Source: a virus. Taken from it: a stretch of 27,472 nt of DNA. The notes beneath the pieces were generated by a model. The model worked only from the letters and a program-made list of their open reading frames with translations, had not been told where the DNA came from and searched no databases. Of this stretch, positions 14,616-21,448 are shown piece after piece (position 1 is the stretch's first letter; each line of letters opens with the position of its first letter). The translations under genes were made by a program, and so were the position numbers. Location: the IMG/VR virus record IMGVR_UViG_3300034103_001338, positions 1 through 27,472 of that record; one strand, given 5' to 3'.

Positions 14616-14914
14616 GTGTGAAGATATCGCAGCCTAAAAAAGGTTTCTGCTTTATCATCGTAGAAATCCAAACAAATCATTTTATCATACTGTCCCTTGG
14701 GGGGTGGCACAATCAACCACTCATTGGATAAATTTTGCTCAAGTTCGCGCATTTCTTTATCATAATTTAGATTGTCTACCCAGCCCTTGTGGTCACGAAC
14801 TGTGAATCCAAGTTCTCGTTTACAAACATAACTTATGGCTATTCTTGGACCAAATTCTTTCAATAACTTTGGTCTGACGTTGTCAAACCATTCATGGTAA
14901 GAAAGTTTTATCAC
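14612..14914 (-). CDS. Small phage protein, paralogue of its downstream neighbour
   Basis: 100 residues. SYHEWFDNVRPKLLKEFG, a central charged helix, then EWLIVPPPKGQYDKMICLDFYDDKAETFFRLRYLH. It shares the C-terminal strand-helix module with the next gene. It starts 5 nt after the DD-peptidase coding end is passed, in the same direction. No function is assigned. Confidence 0.73.
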   Translation of the reverse strand: MIKLSYHEWFDNVRPKLLKEFGPRIAISYVCKRELGFTVRDHKGWVDNLNYDKEMRELEQNLSNEWLIVPPPKGQYDKMICLDFYDDKAETFFRLRYLHT

Positions 14915-14919
14915 AGATT

Positions 14920-15807
14920 TTAAATTGATCGTTTAACAGCGGTGTTCACTAGATTTGATACACGCTCAAATCTTTCTTTGGAGTTTCTTGCACCCATGAC
15001 CACTACCACATAATTTTTGTTTTGTTCTTGGAGGAAAATTCCAACACAAAATCCTGCGCGAGACGTAAATCCAGTTTTACTAACATGCACGGCATCTTTG
15101 TAATGACTGAGTATCATATGATTAGTGTTTGGCTTTTTTGTAACTGATACACGTTTGCCCTTGACATTTACGTTTACCAAATCAATGTATGTGCTGATTC
15201 TACGGATCACTTCATAATCATGAGCAGCTGACACCATTTTAGCAACATCTGTTGCGTTGCTGGTATTGCTGGCCAGCAAACCACTGGGATCATCAAAATG
15301 AGTGTTATGCATGCCTAGCTTTTGTGCTTTGGCATTCATGGCAGCAAGAAACGCTGGACGACCACCTGGGTAATCACGCGAAAACTCTTCTGCTATTTGA
15401 TTATTACTGCGTACCAAAAGTTCACCAAACATTTGTTCTCGTGTGCGCTTGCCAACCATGCGACTGAGATTGTTGTCATAGTCCAAGGCCACCATGGCGG
15501 TCATGAGTTTGGTTAAACTGGCCATTGGTCTAGAAACGTTTGCCTCATGATCCAAAACAGGTTGATGTGTTGATGCGTCTAACATAATAAAACTGCTGGG
15601 CAAGTTAGTACTAACTTTGCTATAAGAGGCAGTCTTTCTATGGTATTGCTTGTTTGATTTGGTAACACGTTTGGTTTTTTTCTTGGCGTGGTGCTTGGTC
15701 ACATTAGGCGATTGATGCGACTTGGTATTGCGCTTGTTAGTCACTACTGGTTCTGCATGAGCCATTGACACACAAAACACCAGAGGCAAAATTATTTTTA
15801 ACATCAT
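14920..15807 (-). CDS. Secreted S11-family D-alanyl-D-alanine peptidase (PBP7-like)
   Basis: 295 residues. A Sec signal peptide (about 1-18, cleavage after AHA) is followed by a Lys/His-rich linker (22-60). All three active-site motifs are in order: SLTK (S97, K100), SNN (134-136) and KTG (244-246), plus DDPSGL. Family members trim or cleave peptidoglycan peptides in the periplasm; the short C-terminus without the PBP5 beta-domain is closer to the endopeptidase PBP7. For a phage this could aid lysis or local wall opening. Two ATGs are adjacent and no clear SD precedes them. It lies immediately downstream of the tRNA. Confidence 0.92.
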   Translation of the reverse strand: MMLKIILPLVFCVSMAHAEPVVTNKRNTKSHQSPNVTKHHAKKKTKRVTKSNKQYHRKTASYSKVSTNLPSSFIMLDASTHQPVLDHEANVSRPMASLTKLMTAMVALDYDNNLSRMVGKRTREQMFGELLVRSNNQIAEEFSRDYPGGRPAFLAAMNAKAQKLGMHNTHFDDPSGLLASNTSNATDVAKMVSAAHDYEVIRRISTYIDLVNVNVKGKRVSVTKKPNTNHMILSHYKDAVHVSKTGFTSRAGFCVGIFLQEQNKNYVVVVMGARNSKERFERVSNLVNTAVKRSI

Positions 15808-15854
15808 TTATTTAACGGAAACGAAACGCCCGGAAATAGGCGTAGATAAAGATT

Positions 15855-15931
15855 TGGTGGGCCGGGAGAGATTCGAACTCTCTGTCCCCCGATTATGAGT
15901 CGGACGCATATACCTAAAATGCTTCCGGCCC
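15855..15931 (-). tRNA. tRNA with CAU anticodon, probably tRNA-Ile2
   Basis: A 77-nt cloverleaf with encoded CCA. Acceptor GGGCCGG/CCGGCCC, D-stem GCAT/ATGC with GG in the loop, anticodon stem TCCGA/TCGGG with loop CTCATAA, T-stem GAGAG/CTCTC with TTCGAAT loop. The anticodon CAU is at 15897-15895. Acceptor pairs C4-G69 and C5-G68, and anticodon-stem pairs C29-G41, G30-C40, A31-U39, match E. coli tRNA-Ile2 rather than elongator Met. This would mean modification to lysidine by host TilS and reading of AUA codons. Position 8 is A and 14 is U, the reverse of the usual U8-A14. Confidence 0.93.
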
Positions 15932-15938
15932 CAAAACT

Positions 15939-16322
15939 TTACACTTTGAAACTCAGTTTACCGTCTGCTAAATGATCTGTTTTAACTTCTGTTACAGGAT
16001 GATGCAATAATGATGCAACTTCATTCTTCAAAGCAATTCGTTGATTGTTAAAATCACGTATTGCTATTGCACGTCTACCAATTTCAGACAAACTCAGCAT
16101 TTGTTCAACACCACTTTTCAGTTGCCACTCTAAATCCCAAATAGCGTGATGTATATCGGTCAAGGAGTTGATTGCTGCGTCTAATTCATTGCTTTGCGGC
16201 ATAGAGGCAAACTTGTCTTCATACCAATCAAGTTCGACTTGATTACTGCCTTGGGTTCTGACATGTTTGACTCTTGCAATACACAATCGGTCAATAAGTT
16301 CTAATGCGGGTAAAAATTCCAT
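15939..16322 (-). CDS. Helical unknown protein (resembles DUF6165-type)
   Basis: 127 residues. LPALELIDRLCIARVKHVR, DIHHAIWDLEWQLKSG and IGRRAIAIRDFNNQRIALKNEVASLL recall DUF6165-like helical proteins (ELIDKxxIxxIKxxRI ... LWxIEDxIR ... NDxRxxLKxxIN). This assignment is by memory of the pattern and is tentative. It lies just upstream of the tRNA. No SD is seen before the ATG. Confidence 0.7.
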   Translation of the reverse strand: MEFLPALELIDRLCIARVKHVRTQGSNQVELDWYEDKFASMPQSNELDAAINSLTDIHHAIWDLEWQLKSGVEQMLSLSEIGRRAIAIRDFNNQRIALKNEVASLLHHPVTEVKTDHLADGKLSFKV

Positions 16323-16331
16323 GTCTGTAGT

Positions 16332-16526
16332 TTACTTGATGTTACGTATATAGTCAATGATTTCGTTTGCCTTGCTCAAATCACTGTGTTCAACAGCAGC
16401 ATCAATCATGTCAAGATACTCTGTGTGCAAATTGTCCAACAATTGTTGGACCATGATTTGACGTTTACGATTGCCAAAGGTCACACGCATGTTTTTTATA
16501 TTAGAACCAGCTGGTCTATAATTCAT
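16332..16526 (-). CDS. 64-residue unknown protein
   Basis: The basic N-terminal half (YRPAGSNIKNMRVTFGNRKRQIMVQQLLDNL) precedes an acidic helix (DMIDAAVEHSDLSKANEIIDYIRNI). GGAG lies 5 nt before the ATG. No family is recognised. It sits between SgaA and the helical protein in the same direction. Confidence 0.68.
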   Translation of the reverse strand: MNYRPAGSNIKNMRVTFGNRKRQIMVQQLLDNLHTEYLDMIDAAVEHSDLSKANEIIDYIRNIK

Positions 16527-16538
16527 AAAATCTCCATG

Positions 16539-17702
16539 TCAATTGTTACGCCAATATTCACTGGCAGCGGCCACTCCACTACCGGGCTCGACTTTGATAC
16601 CGCAGTCTAGCATGGCCATTTCTGCCCCAGCGATTGCTGCCATTAAGTGTACTTCATTCATGTCGCCCAAATGGCCTATGCGGAAAAGCTTGCCTGCCAT
16701 TTTGTTTAGACCTGCACCTAGGGATAGGTTATATCTCTTATATGCTCTACTGATCACATCTGCACCGTTGATGCCTTCTGGAACCATGATTGCCGAAACA
16801 GTGTCGCTATGCCATTTAGGTTCCTGAGCACACAATTTCAACCCCCAACCTTGTACCGCAGCACGTACACCAGAAGCTAGATAATTATGGCGCTGTATTA
16901 CGTTATCTAATCCTTCTTCTTCTAAAATGCACAATGCTTCTTTCAAGCCGTATAGTAATGATAGAGCAGGCGTGTAGGGAAAGTAACCAGTGGTTGTGGA
17001 CTGCAACATGTCGTCAAGATTAAAATAAGCTCTTGGTAACTTTGCTGTCTTACGCATTTCAAGAGCCTTCTCACTAGCACACAGGATACCTAGTCCAGCT
17101 GGTAGCATGAGACCTTTTTGTGATCCTGTGACCACCATGTCAATGCCCCAATCATCTACTCGTAAATCAATGCTGGCAAAACTACTCACAGCATCTACAA
17201 ACAGCAAGGCCGGATGATTAGCATTGTTCATAATACGGCGCACACCTGCAACATCTGAAGTGACACCAGTGGCAGTTTCATTGTGTGTTGCCAACACTGC
17301 CTTGATTCGATGTTCGGTGTCTGCTTCAAGTCTATCTCTCACTATGTCTAGAGGCATACCTGTGCCCCATTCACAGTCAATGACATCAACTTCCAAGCCA
17401 AGACGCTGACACATTTCAATCCAAAGGTGACTGAACTGTCCAAATCTTGCAGCTAACACACGATCACCTGGCGACAAGGTATTTGAAATTGCCGCCTCCC
17501 AACAACCTGTGCCGCTGCTGGGAAAAATAAAAGGTGTGCCTGTTTGTGTTCTAAACAGATTTTTGAGTTTAGGAATTATTGCTTTGGTAAGCGCAGGAAA
17601 ATCCGGAGACCTGTGGTCTTCCATGGAAACAACCATAGCTCTAAGAACTCGATCTGGAACATTGGTAGGTCCAGGCACAAATAAGAAATTACGTCCAGCC
17701 AT
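16539..17702 (-). CDS. sgaA: Serine-glyoxylate aminotransferase (PLP class V)
   Basis: 387 residues, full length. FVPGPTNVPDRVLRAM at the N-terminus, EDHRSPDFPALT, SSGTGCWEAAISNTL (62-76, PLP phosphate region), HNETATGV, FVDAVSS (D170, pyridine-N contact), GSQKGLMLPAGLG with catalytic K196, TTGYFPYTP, FRIGHLGDMNE and GSGVAAAS. These match SgaA of serine-cycle methylotrophs and other proteobacteria closely. Reaction: serine plus glyoxylate to hydroxypyruvate plus glycine. AGGAG lies 7 nt before the ATG. No active-site residue is missing, so it is probably active, and it is an auxiliary metabolic gene when carried by a phage. Confidence 0.94.
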   Translation of the reverse strand: MAGRNFLFVPGPTNVPDRVLRAMVVSMEDHRSPDFPALTKAIIPKLKNLFRTQTGTPFIFPSSGTGCWEAAISNTLSPGDRVLAARFGQFSHLWIEMCQRLGLEVDVIDCEWGTGMPLDIVRDRLEADTEHRIKAVLATHNETATGVTSDVAGVRRIMNNANHPALLFVDAVSSFASIDLRVDDWGIDMVVTGSQKGLMLPAGLGILCASEKALEMRKTAKLPRAYFNLDDMLQSTTTGYFPYTPALSLLYGLKEALCILEEEGLDNVIQRHNYLASGVRAAVQGWGLKLCAQEPKWHSDTVSAIMVPEGINGADVISRAYKRYNLSLGAGLNKMAGKLFRIGHLGDMNEVHLMAAIAGAEMAMLDCGIKVEPGSGVAAASEYWRNN

Positions 17703-17739
17703 ATTACTCTCCTATAATAGGCCGGAACATGGTTTATTT

Positions 17740-17922
17740 TTATTCGTCGTCATCGTCTAGAATATACCCTTCGGTTCGGGAAAATTCTTCGACTTCGCTT
17801 TCGCTCATCCAACCTAGCAAGTTACGGATAAGCAAATCTTTATCTACAATGCCATCTTCTACCATGTCCAGCAGCAGTGTAGTATAAGCTCTAACATTGG
17901 TTTTGTCAACAGAATAGAACAT
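17740..17922 (-). CDS. 60-residue acidic unknown protein
   Basis: TNVRAYTTLLLDMVEDGIVDKDLLIRNLLGWMSESEVEEF is helical, ending in an Asp-rich tail (DDDDE). AGGAG lies 6 nt before the ATG. The pattern (a helix, then NLLxWMSExEVxEF) looks like a small conserved phage protein, but I cannot name a family. Confidence 0.72.
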   Translation of the reverse strand: MFYSVDKTNVRAYTTLLLDMVEDGIVDKDLLIRNLLGWMSESEVEEFSRTEGYILDDDDE

Positions 17923-17935
17923 GTTGTCTCCTATG

Positions 17936-18160
17936 TTATGAATTAACTAGTTGTGGCTTTACCAAGGTTTCGGCTCTAATCCTAAAATCTTGCTCGGTTA
18001 GGCCATTTAAAGTTCCATTGATACCGCCTTGACTTTGTTTGATTTGTTGAAGCATGTAATTGTTGGCAGTGTTCAAATCACTAAAGGGCGATAGTGCTTC
18101 CCAACGATTAGACCCATATCTGTATTCTACAAAAAAAACTTTTACATTTGATGAATTCAC
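17936..18160 (-). CDS. 74-residue unknown protein
   Basis: Starts at a GTG (18160) with GAGG 7 nt upstream, 1 nt after the upstream stop. KVFFVEYRYGSNRWEALSPFSDLNTANNYMLQQI suggests a beta-hairpin plus helix. No family is recognised. Confidence 0.65.
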   Translation of the reverse strand: MNSSNVKVFFVEYRYGSNRWEALSPFSDLNTANNYMLQQIKQSQGGINGTLNGLTEQDFRIRAETLVKPQLVNS

Positions 18161-18161
18161 T

Positions 18162-18557
18162 TTATGCCTCGGTCAGATTAACTGCTCGTTTAAGAACGCA
18201 AAAGCGATAAAGAGCTTCGCACTCGCGGATGAAGTCACCGCCCACATCCATGCTCACATAGTTGTCGCCCTGCATGCCCTGCTCGCTGTAGTCAATGTCT
18301 TGTAAAGCCGCTTCACTGAAGCCTAATGTAGCCATGCAATTTCTAAAAGACTGCATCCAGGCTGGGTCGGTGTAGATCAGTCCATCTTTGTCTGTGTCCC
18401 ACTCTTGAGGATCAAAGTAGGCACGAAGTTCGCCAAAATCCAATTCGTCGTCTAGATAGGCAATACGCACACGGTTGATTTTTACACAACCACTGACCGT
18501 GCTCCAGTAGCCACGACCGTTAGTATGTGTTACGAAATTCACAGTTTGATCAAACAT
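18162..18557 (-). CDS. 131-residue conserved phage-type protein of unknown function
   Basis: The start at ATG 18557 is favoured: GGAG lies 7 nt upstream inside the previous gene, while the longer frame begins at a TTG. Motifs: RIAYLDDELDFGELRAYFDP, DGLIYTDPAWMQSFRNCMATLGFSEAALQDIDYSEQGMQGDNYVSMDVG. The SEQGMQGDxYVSxD block recurs in phage and gammaproteobacterial proteins as I recall it, without a known role. It overlaps the upstream gene by 8 nt. Confidence 0.75.
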   Translation of the reverse strand: MFDQTVNFVTHTNGRGYWSTVSGCVKINRVRIAYLDDELDFGELRAYFDPQEWDTDKDGLIYTDPAWMQSFRNCMATLGFSEAALQDIDYSEQGMQGDNYVSMDVGGDFIRECEALYRFCVLKRAVNLTEA

Positions 18558-18702
18558 TTTCAGACTCCAGTTCAATAAGTTGGATCATAATCTTACGACG
18601 CTGCTCATCGATACGAGCATTCGTAAACTCATCAAAGCAACCAGCCTGCTCATCGAGGTAGATCAATTCTTCGTACAGGCCATCAATAACAGTCTTGTCC
18701 AT
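18550..18702 (-). CDS. 50-residue helical unknown protein
   Basis: The start at ATG 18702 lies 2 nt after the upstream TAA; extension to 18741 would overlap that gene by 37 nt. TVIDGLYEELIYLDEQAGCFDEF and IDEQRRKIMIQLIELE form two helices, a likely coiled-coil hairpin. No family is recognised. Its last codons supply the SD of the next gene. Confidence 0.62.
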   Translation of the reverse strand: MDKTVIDGLYEELIYLDEQAGCFDEFTNARIDEQRRKIMIQLIELESENV

Positions 18703-18704
18703 GA

Positions 18705-18977
18705 TTATTTCCGATCCATGATGTAAGTAAACAGGACCCACTTGGCACGGTTCAGTTGCTGACGAGCATCTTCGGCTCGCATTGAATCAACTTCACCGTA
18801 TTCGGTATTGACCATCTCTTGTGCATCCGACATCATGCTAGCAACAACCATGGCCGGACCAGTGAACTTGAAAGTGACGCTGGACTCTACTGCTTCGCGC
18901 ATCTGCGCTTCGGTGCAACCGTACATGCCGACTTCACGGATTTCTTGGGTAGTAAGACCTTCGAATGCTGTTCTCAT
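18705..18977 (-). CDS. 90-residue unknown protein
   Basis: Starts just after promoter cassette copy 3, with AAGGAG upstream. MRTAFEGLTTQEIREVGMYG, CTEAQMREAVESSVTFKFTGPAMVVASMMSDAQEM and ARQQLNRAKWVLFTYI indicate a mostly helical, slightly amphipathic protein. I do not recognise a family. First gene of a run continuing to about 16332. Confidence 0.7.
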   Translation of the reverse strand: MRTAFEGLTTQEIREVGMYGCTEAQMREAVESSVTFKFTGPAMVVASMMSDAQEMVNTEYGEVDSMRAEDARQQLNRAKWVLFTYIMDRK

Positions 18978-18984
18978 TTGTCAC

Positions 18985-19038
18985 GCTCCTTGTTATTCAC
19001 TATACCCATATTATACGAAATTGGGTTTTTTTGGTCAA
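18985..19038 (-). repeat. Promoter cassette copy 3
   Basis: 51 of 54 bases match copies 1 and 2, located 5 kb away. All three differences are in the spacer between -35 and -10; the hexamers, leader and SD are unchanged, consistent with selection on them. Confidence 0.93.
19010..19038 (-). promoter_or_regulatory. Sigma70 promoter (copy 3), -35 overlaps a stop codon
   Basis: TTGACC (19038-19033), 17-bp spacer, TATAAT (19015-19010). The TGA inside TTGACC (19037-19035) is the stop of the 37-residue membrane gene. The flanking dyad is ACCCA/TGGGT, one pair shorter than in copies 1 and 2. Confidence 0.88.
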
Positions 19039-19148
19039 CCAAAAAGCGTTTGCGCCAAATTATTTCCAGCCAATAGCAAAATTGCAATCACAGAGCCAAT
19101 TGTGATTCCAGCAACCACAAATGTTAACAATTCTTTAACAGTTTGCAT
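19035..19148 (-). CDS. 37-residue single-pass membrane protein
   Basis: Found by reading the gap. MQTVKELLTF is followed by one hydrophobic helix (VVAGITIGSVIAILLLAG) and a short polar tail. It has its own promoter (19212-19240) and a leader of about 57 nt; a weak AAGGA lies upstream. Its stop codon is within the next promoter. Small phage membrane proteins can act in lysis control or superinfection exclusion; the role here is unknown. Confidence 0.65.
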   Translation of the reverse strand: MQTVKELLTFVVAGITIGSVIAILLLAGNNLAQTLFG

Positions 19149-19195
19149 TTTAGTAACCGTCCTTGAAAAGTTGTTGTTTTAGCAATGGAATTATG

Positions 19196-19222
19196 CCTTG
19201 CTACAGATCAAATTGTAGCAGG
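19196..19222 (-). promoter_or_regulatory. Operator-like dyad over a -10 box
   Basis: TGCTACA and TGTAGCA form a 7-bp inverted repeat with 8 bp between; beyond it GGC/GCC also pair with a one-base bulge. The -10 TACAAT lies inside. No U-tract follows, so it is a protein-binding dyad candidate rather than a terminator. Confidence 0.5.
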
Positions 19223-19240
19223 CCATGATTTTTTGGTCAA
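19212..19240 (-). promoter_or_regulatory. Sigma70 promoter for the small membrane protein
   Basis: TTGACC (19240-19235), followed by a 17-bp spacer that begins with A residues, then TACAAT (19217-19212). The -35 starts 10 nt past the stop of the L12-like gene. Confidence 0.75.
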
Positions 19241-19249
19241 TGTTGCAAA

Positions 19250-19666
19250 TTACACAAGTAGTCCTAGTTTGCGTAACTCTACTTTGAATGTGGGTTTAAG
19301 TGATGTGTCTACTTCTAGCATCACATGACCTTTTTCTATTAGGTCATCTGCTATTTCTTTGGCCTGTTTTAAATCAAGATTTCTGCGATCATAGGTTCTT
19401 ATACTACGAATAAAACTGACCTTTTGAAAGTCGCCGTATCCAGATGTACGCACCATTATTTTTCTTTGATCCATGTCACCACTGAGCATGGCCATAAACA
19501 CCTGGGCTTTGAGATCAGCGTCCACTGCATCAGCAAGTTGTCCCCAGATTTCTATGCCACGATCTGGGCCATATATGTGGGTAACTGTTCTTAGAAAACC
19601 AATACTGGCATATACCAATTCATGGCGTTCAATGTCTGGTAATGATGAAAGTTTGTTTTGAGTCAC
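19250..19666 (-). CDS. Protein with ribosomal L7/L12 C-terminal-like domain
   Basis: 138 residues from a GTG that overlaps the Rieske TGA (GTGA). Residues 1-65 are helical (PDIERHELVYASIGFLRTVTHIYG ... KAQVFMAMLSGD). From about 80, KVSFIRSIRTYDRRNLDLKQAKEIADDLIE, then TFKVELRKLGLLV, follow the L7/L12 C-terminal pattern (K-x-x-x-I-(K/R)-x-(I/V)-R ... L-x-L-K-x-A-K-x-(I/L)-x-(D/E) ... L-x-x-x-G). In ribosomes that domain recruits translational GTPases. The N-terminal stalk-binding region is not recognisable as L12, so this is a domain match, not a standard L12. With IF-1 it hints at translation control. Confidence 0.72.
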   Translation of the reverse strand: MTQNKLSSLPDIERHELVYASIGFLRTVTHIYGPDRGIEIWGQLADAVDADLKAQVFMAMLSGDMDQRKIMVRTSGYGDFQKVSFIRSIRTYDRRNLDLKQAKEIADDLIEKGHVMLEVDTSLKPTFKVELRKLGLLV

Positions 19667-20709
19667 TGTTTTTCCTGAGAGTTCAATACGTCGTAGTATT
19701 CGTAAAAATATTTCAAACCTAGTTCCATGGGATTGTGCATAGGTCCTACATCATCAAAATTCAAAGACATGTTAAATCTACGTCCTCGATCCATGCGCTC
19801 TGCTATTTCATCATCTTCGTAGGCGGTTTCCATGTATGCGGCCTGATGAGCTTCCACAAATTCGCTTTCAAAATGCACTATTTCTTCTGGGTAATAAAAG
19901 TCCACTATGTTTCTTGTGCGCTGTGGTGTTTCTGGCCACAATGTAGAAATAACCAATACTTCGGGATACCATTCTACCATGATGTTGGGATATATGGTTA
20001 ACCATATTGCTCCATGATCCGGCACATTACCATGCCTGTAATCTAACAACGCCTTGTGCCAGCGTTTGTATATTGAGGTGCCTGGGGTTTTTAATTTGTT
20101 GAAAATGCCCACAGACTGCACACTGTAGTTTTCGCCAAATTGCCAATCTAGTTTTGTACAATCCACAAAGTTTCCTAGACCAGGATGAAACGGTCTTACA
20201 TGATAATCATCTAAGTATACCTCAATAAAAGTTTTCCAATTATAGTTGCATACATGTTCGCGACGCGAATGGAACGCATAACCAGAAAAATCAAAGTGAT
20301 GCCCAAGTTTCATTGATTGCAAATCTGGAACAATGTGTTTGTTGTTTTCAAACAAAATACCATTCCAGCTCTGTATAGGAAATTTAGTCAGGTGTCGATC
20401 CGGGCATGGATCAAAATCTGGAGCACCAATTAGCTGTCCATTTAAATCATACGTCCAGCCGTGCAATGGACATACAATATTTGCTGTGTGCCCTGACCTA
20501 TTCAACATCACAGCCTGCCTATGCCTACATACATTGCTCAAACATTCTATACCATTCTTGTTTTTCACAAGAACTCGCGCACTGTCTTCTTGTGGAACGG
20601 TATAGTAGTTGTCTACTAAGATTTCATGACCAAGATATTTGGCCTGCGTGAACAAATCTTGTTCACGCAACAATATTTTATCATCAAAGTAAAAGTTACT
20701 GGGTTTCAT
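19663..20709 (-). CDS. Rieske non-haem iron oxygenase, alpha-subunit type
   Basis: 348 residues. Rieske 2Fe-2S motif: C61-R-H63 and C80-PL-H83 (NVCRHRQAVMLN, IVCPLHGWTYDLNGQLIGAP). Catalytic mononuclear-iron site: VYLDDYHVRPFHPGL with D168 (bridging), H170 and H175, and a third ligand candidate at D299/D300 in YEDDEI. All metal ligands are present, so it is probably active. Family enzymes oxygenate aromatics, amines or lipids and need a reductase; no reductase gene is nearby. It recalls betaproteobacterial Rieske proteins. It is in a tight run with SGNH, GT-like and UXS genes, so a substrate linked to surface glycans or lipids is possible. Confidence 0.93.
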   Translation of the reverse strand: MKPSNFYFDDKILLREQDLFTQAKYLGHEILVDNYYTVPQEDSARVLVKNKNGIECLSNVCRHRQAVMLNRSGHTANIVCPLHGWTYDLNGQLIGAPDFDPCPDRHLTKFPIQSWNGILFENNKHIVPDLQSMKLGHHFDFSGYAFHSRREHVCNYNWKTFIEVYLDDYHVRPFHPGLGNFVDCTKLDWQFGENYSVQSVGIFNKLKTPGTSIYKRWHKALLDYRHGNVPDHGAIWLTIYPNIMVEWYPEVLVISTLWPETPQRTRNIVDFYYPEEIVHFESEFVEAHQAAYMETAYEDDEIAERMDRGRRFNMSLNFDDVGPMHNPMELGLKYFYEYYDVLNSQEKQ

Positions 20710-20715
20710 CTAAGG

Positions 20716-21447
20716 TTATATTGAGTTTAATTGGTATGAGGCTAGGCATGTTAGTATACGATGGCACAGGGATTCATACTCAGATCTTGCAGGGTGCAAG
20801 CCATCAGGAAACTTAGGGGAATTTTTTAATAATTCCTGATAATGTCTGCTGGCATCAATGGCATTGATAATTGATTCTTTGGTAAATTTGAATTGATTGA
20901 TAATTTCTTTTTCTCTGTTTCTACTCAAAATATTGTCAGGAAGATCAGCTGACTGTAACATTTCTTTTGCCCAACTGTAGATTTTATACCTGGCAAAAGA
21001 AAAACTTTCAATGCAAGAGTGCAACTTTCCCAAACCTCCAATAGCAATAAATGGGCAGTGAAATTGACTGTGTATTGTTTCAGCAAACGCATAGTTTTGA
21101 TAGTTTATATACTGCATGGCTTGATCAAAATCTTCAAGACTGTTAATCAAAGGAAATTGCACTGGACCATCTAATTCATCATCGATTACTGTATCGGCTA
21201 TGTCCCTGACAGGTTCGGTATGAAACCAAATTATATAATCAGGCATGGAATCTGCCTGTTCAAGCACAGTTCTACAGTGGCGTAGTTGGCCAAAATTTGA
21301 GGCAGACCCAGCTGATATATTCTCAACAGTGTGCCCGTGGCACTGAAGGTAGTGGTCAATGCCGGTGTGAGGAACCGGTTTCATTAATTGGTTTGTTATT
21401 GCATACTCACCTATGCCCCAGCTATCACCGATTATTAAAAATTTCAT
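20716..21447 (-). CDS. SGNH/GDSL-like hydrolase
   Basis: 243 residues from ATG 21447 (a TTG 9 nt upstream is possible). Block I: FLIIGDSWGIGEY with nucleophile S9. The NISAGSASNFGQLRH region supplies Gly and Asn blocks. Near the C-terminus, FPDGLHPARSEY gives the D-x-x-H pair (about D215, H218). Family members are esterases or O-acetyl hydrolases/transferases, often acting on polysaccharides. No signal peptide, so it acts in the cytoplasm or on the virion. It sits 1 nt after the GT-like gene. Confidence 0.85.
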   Translation of the reverse strand: MKFLIIGDSWGIGEYAITNQLMKPVPHTGIDHYLQCHGHTVENISAGSASNFGQLRHCRTVLEQADSMPDYIIWFHTEPVRDIADTVIDDELDGPVQFPLINSLEDFDQAMQYINYQNYAFAETIHSQFHCPFIAIGGLGKLHSCIESFSFARYKIYSWAKEMLQSADLPDNILSRNREKEIINQFKFTKESIINAIDASRHYQELLKNSPKFPDGLHPARSEYESLCHRILTCLASYQLNSI

Positions 21448-21448
21448 A

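Noticed and set aside
15826-15843. ACGCC/GGCGT hairpin between tRNA and DD-peptidase
   Set aside because: Only 5 bp with an 8-nt loop and no T-tract; could be chance or a weak processing element.
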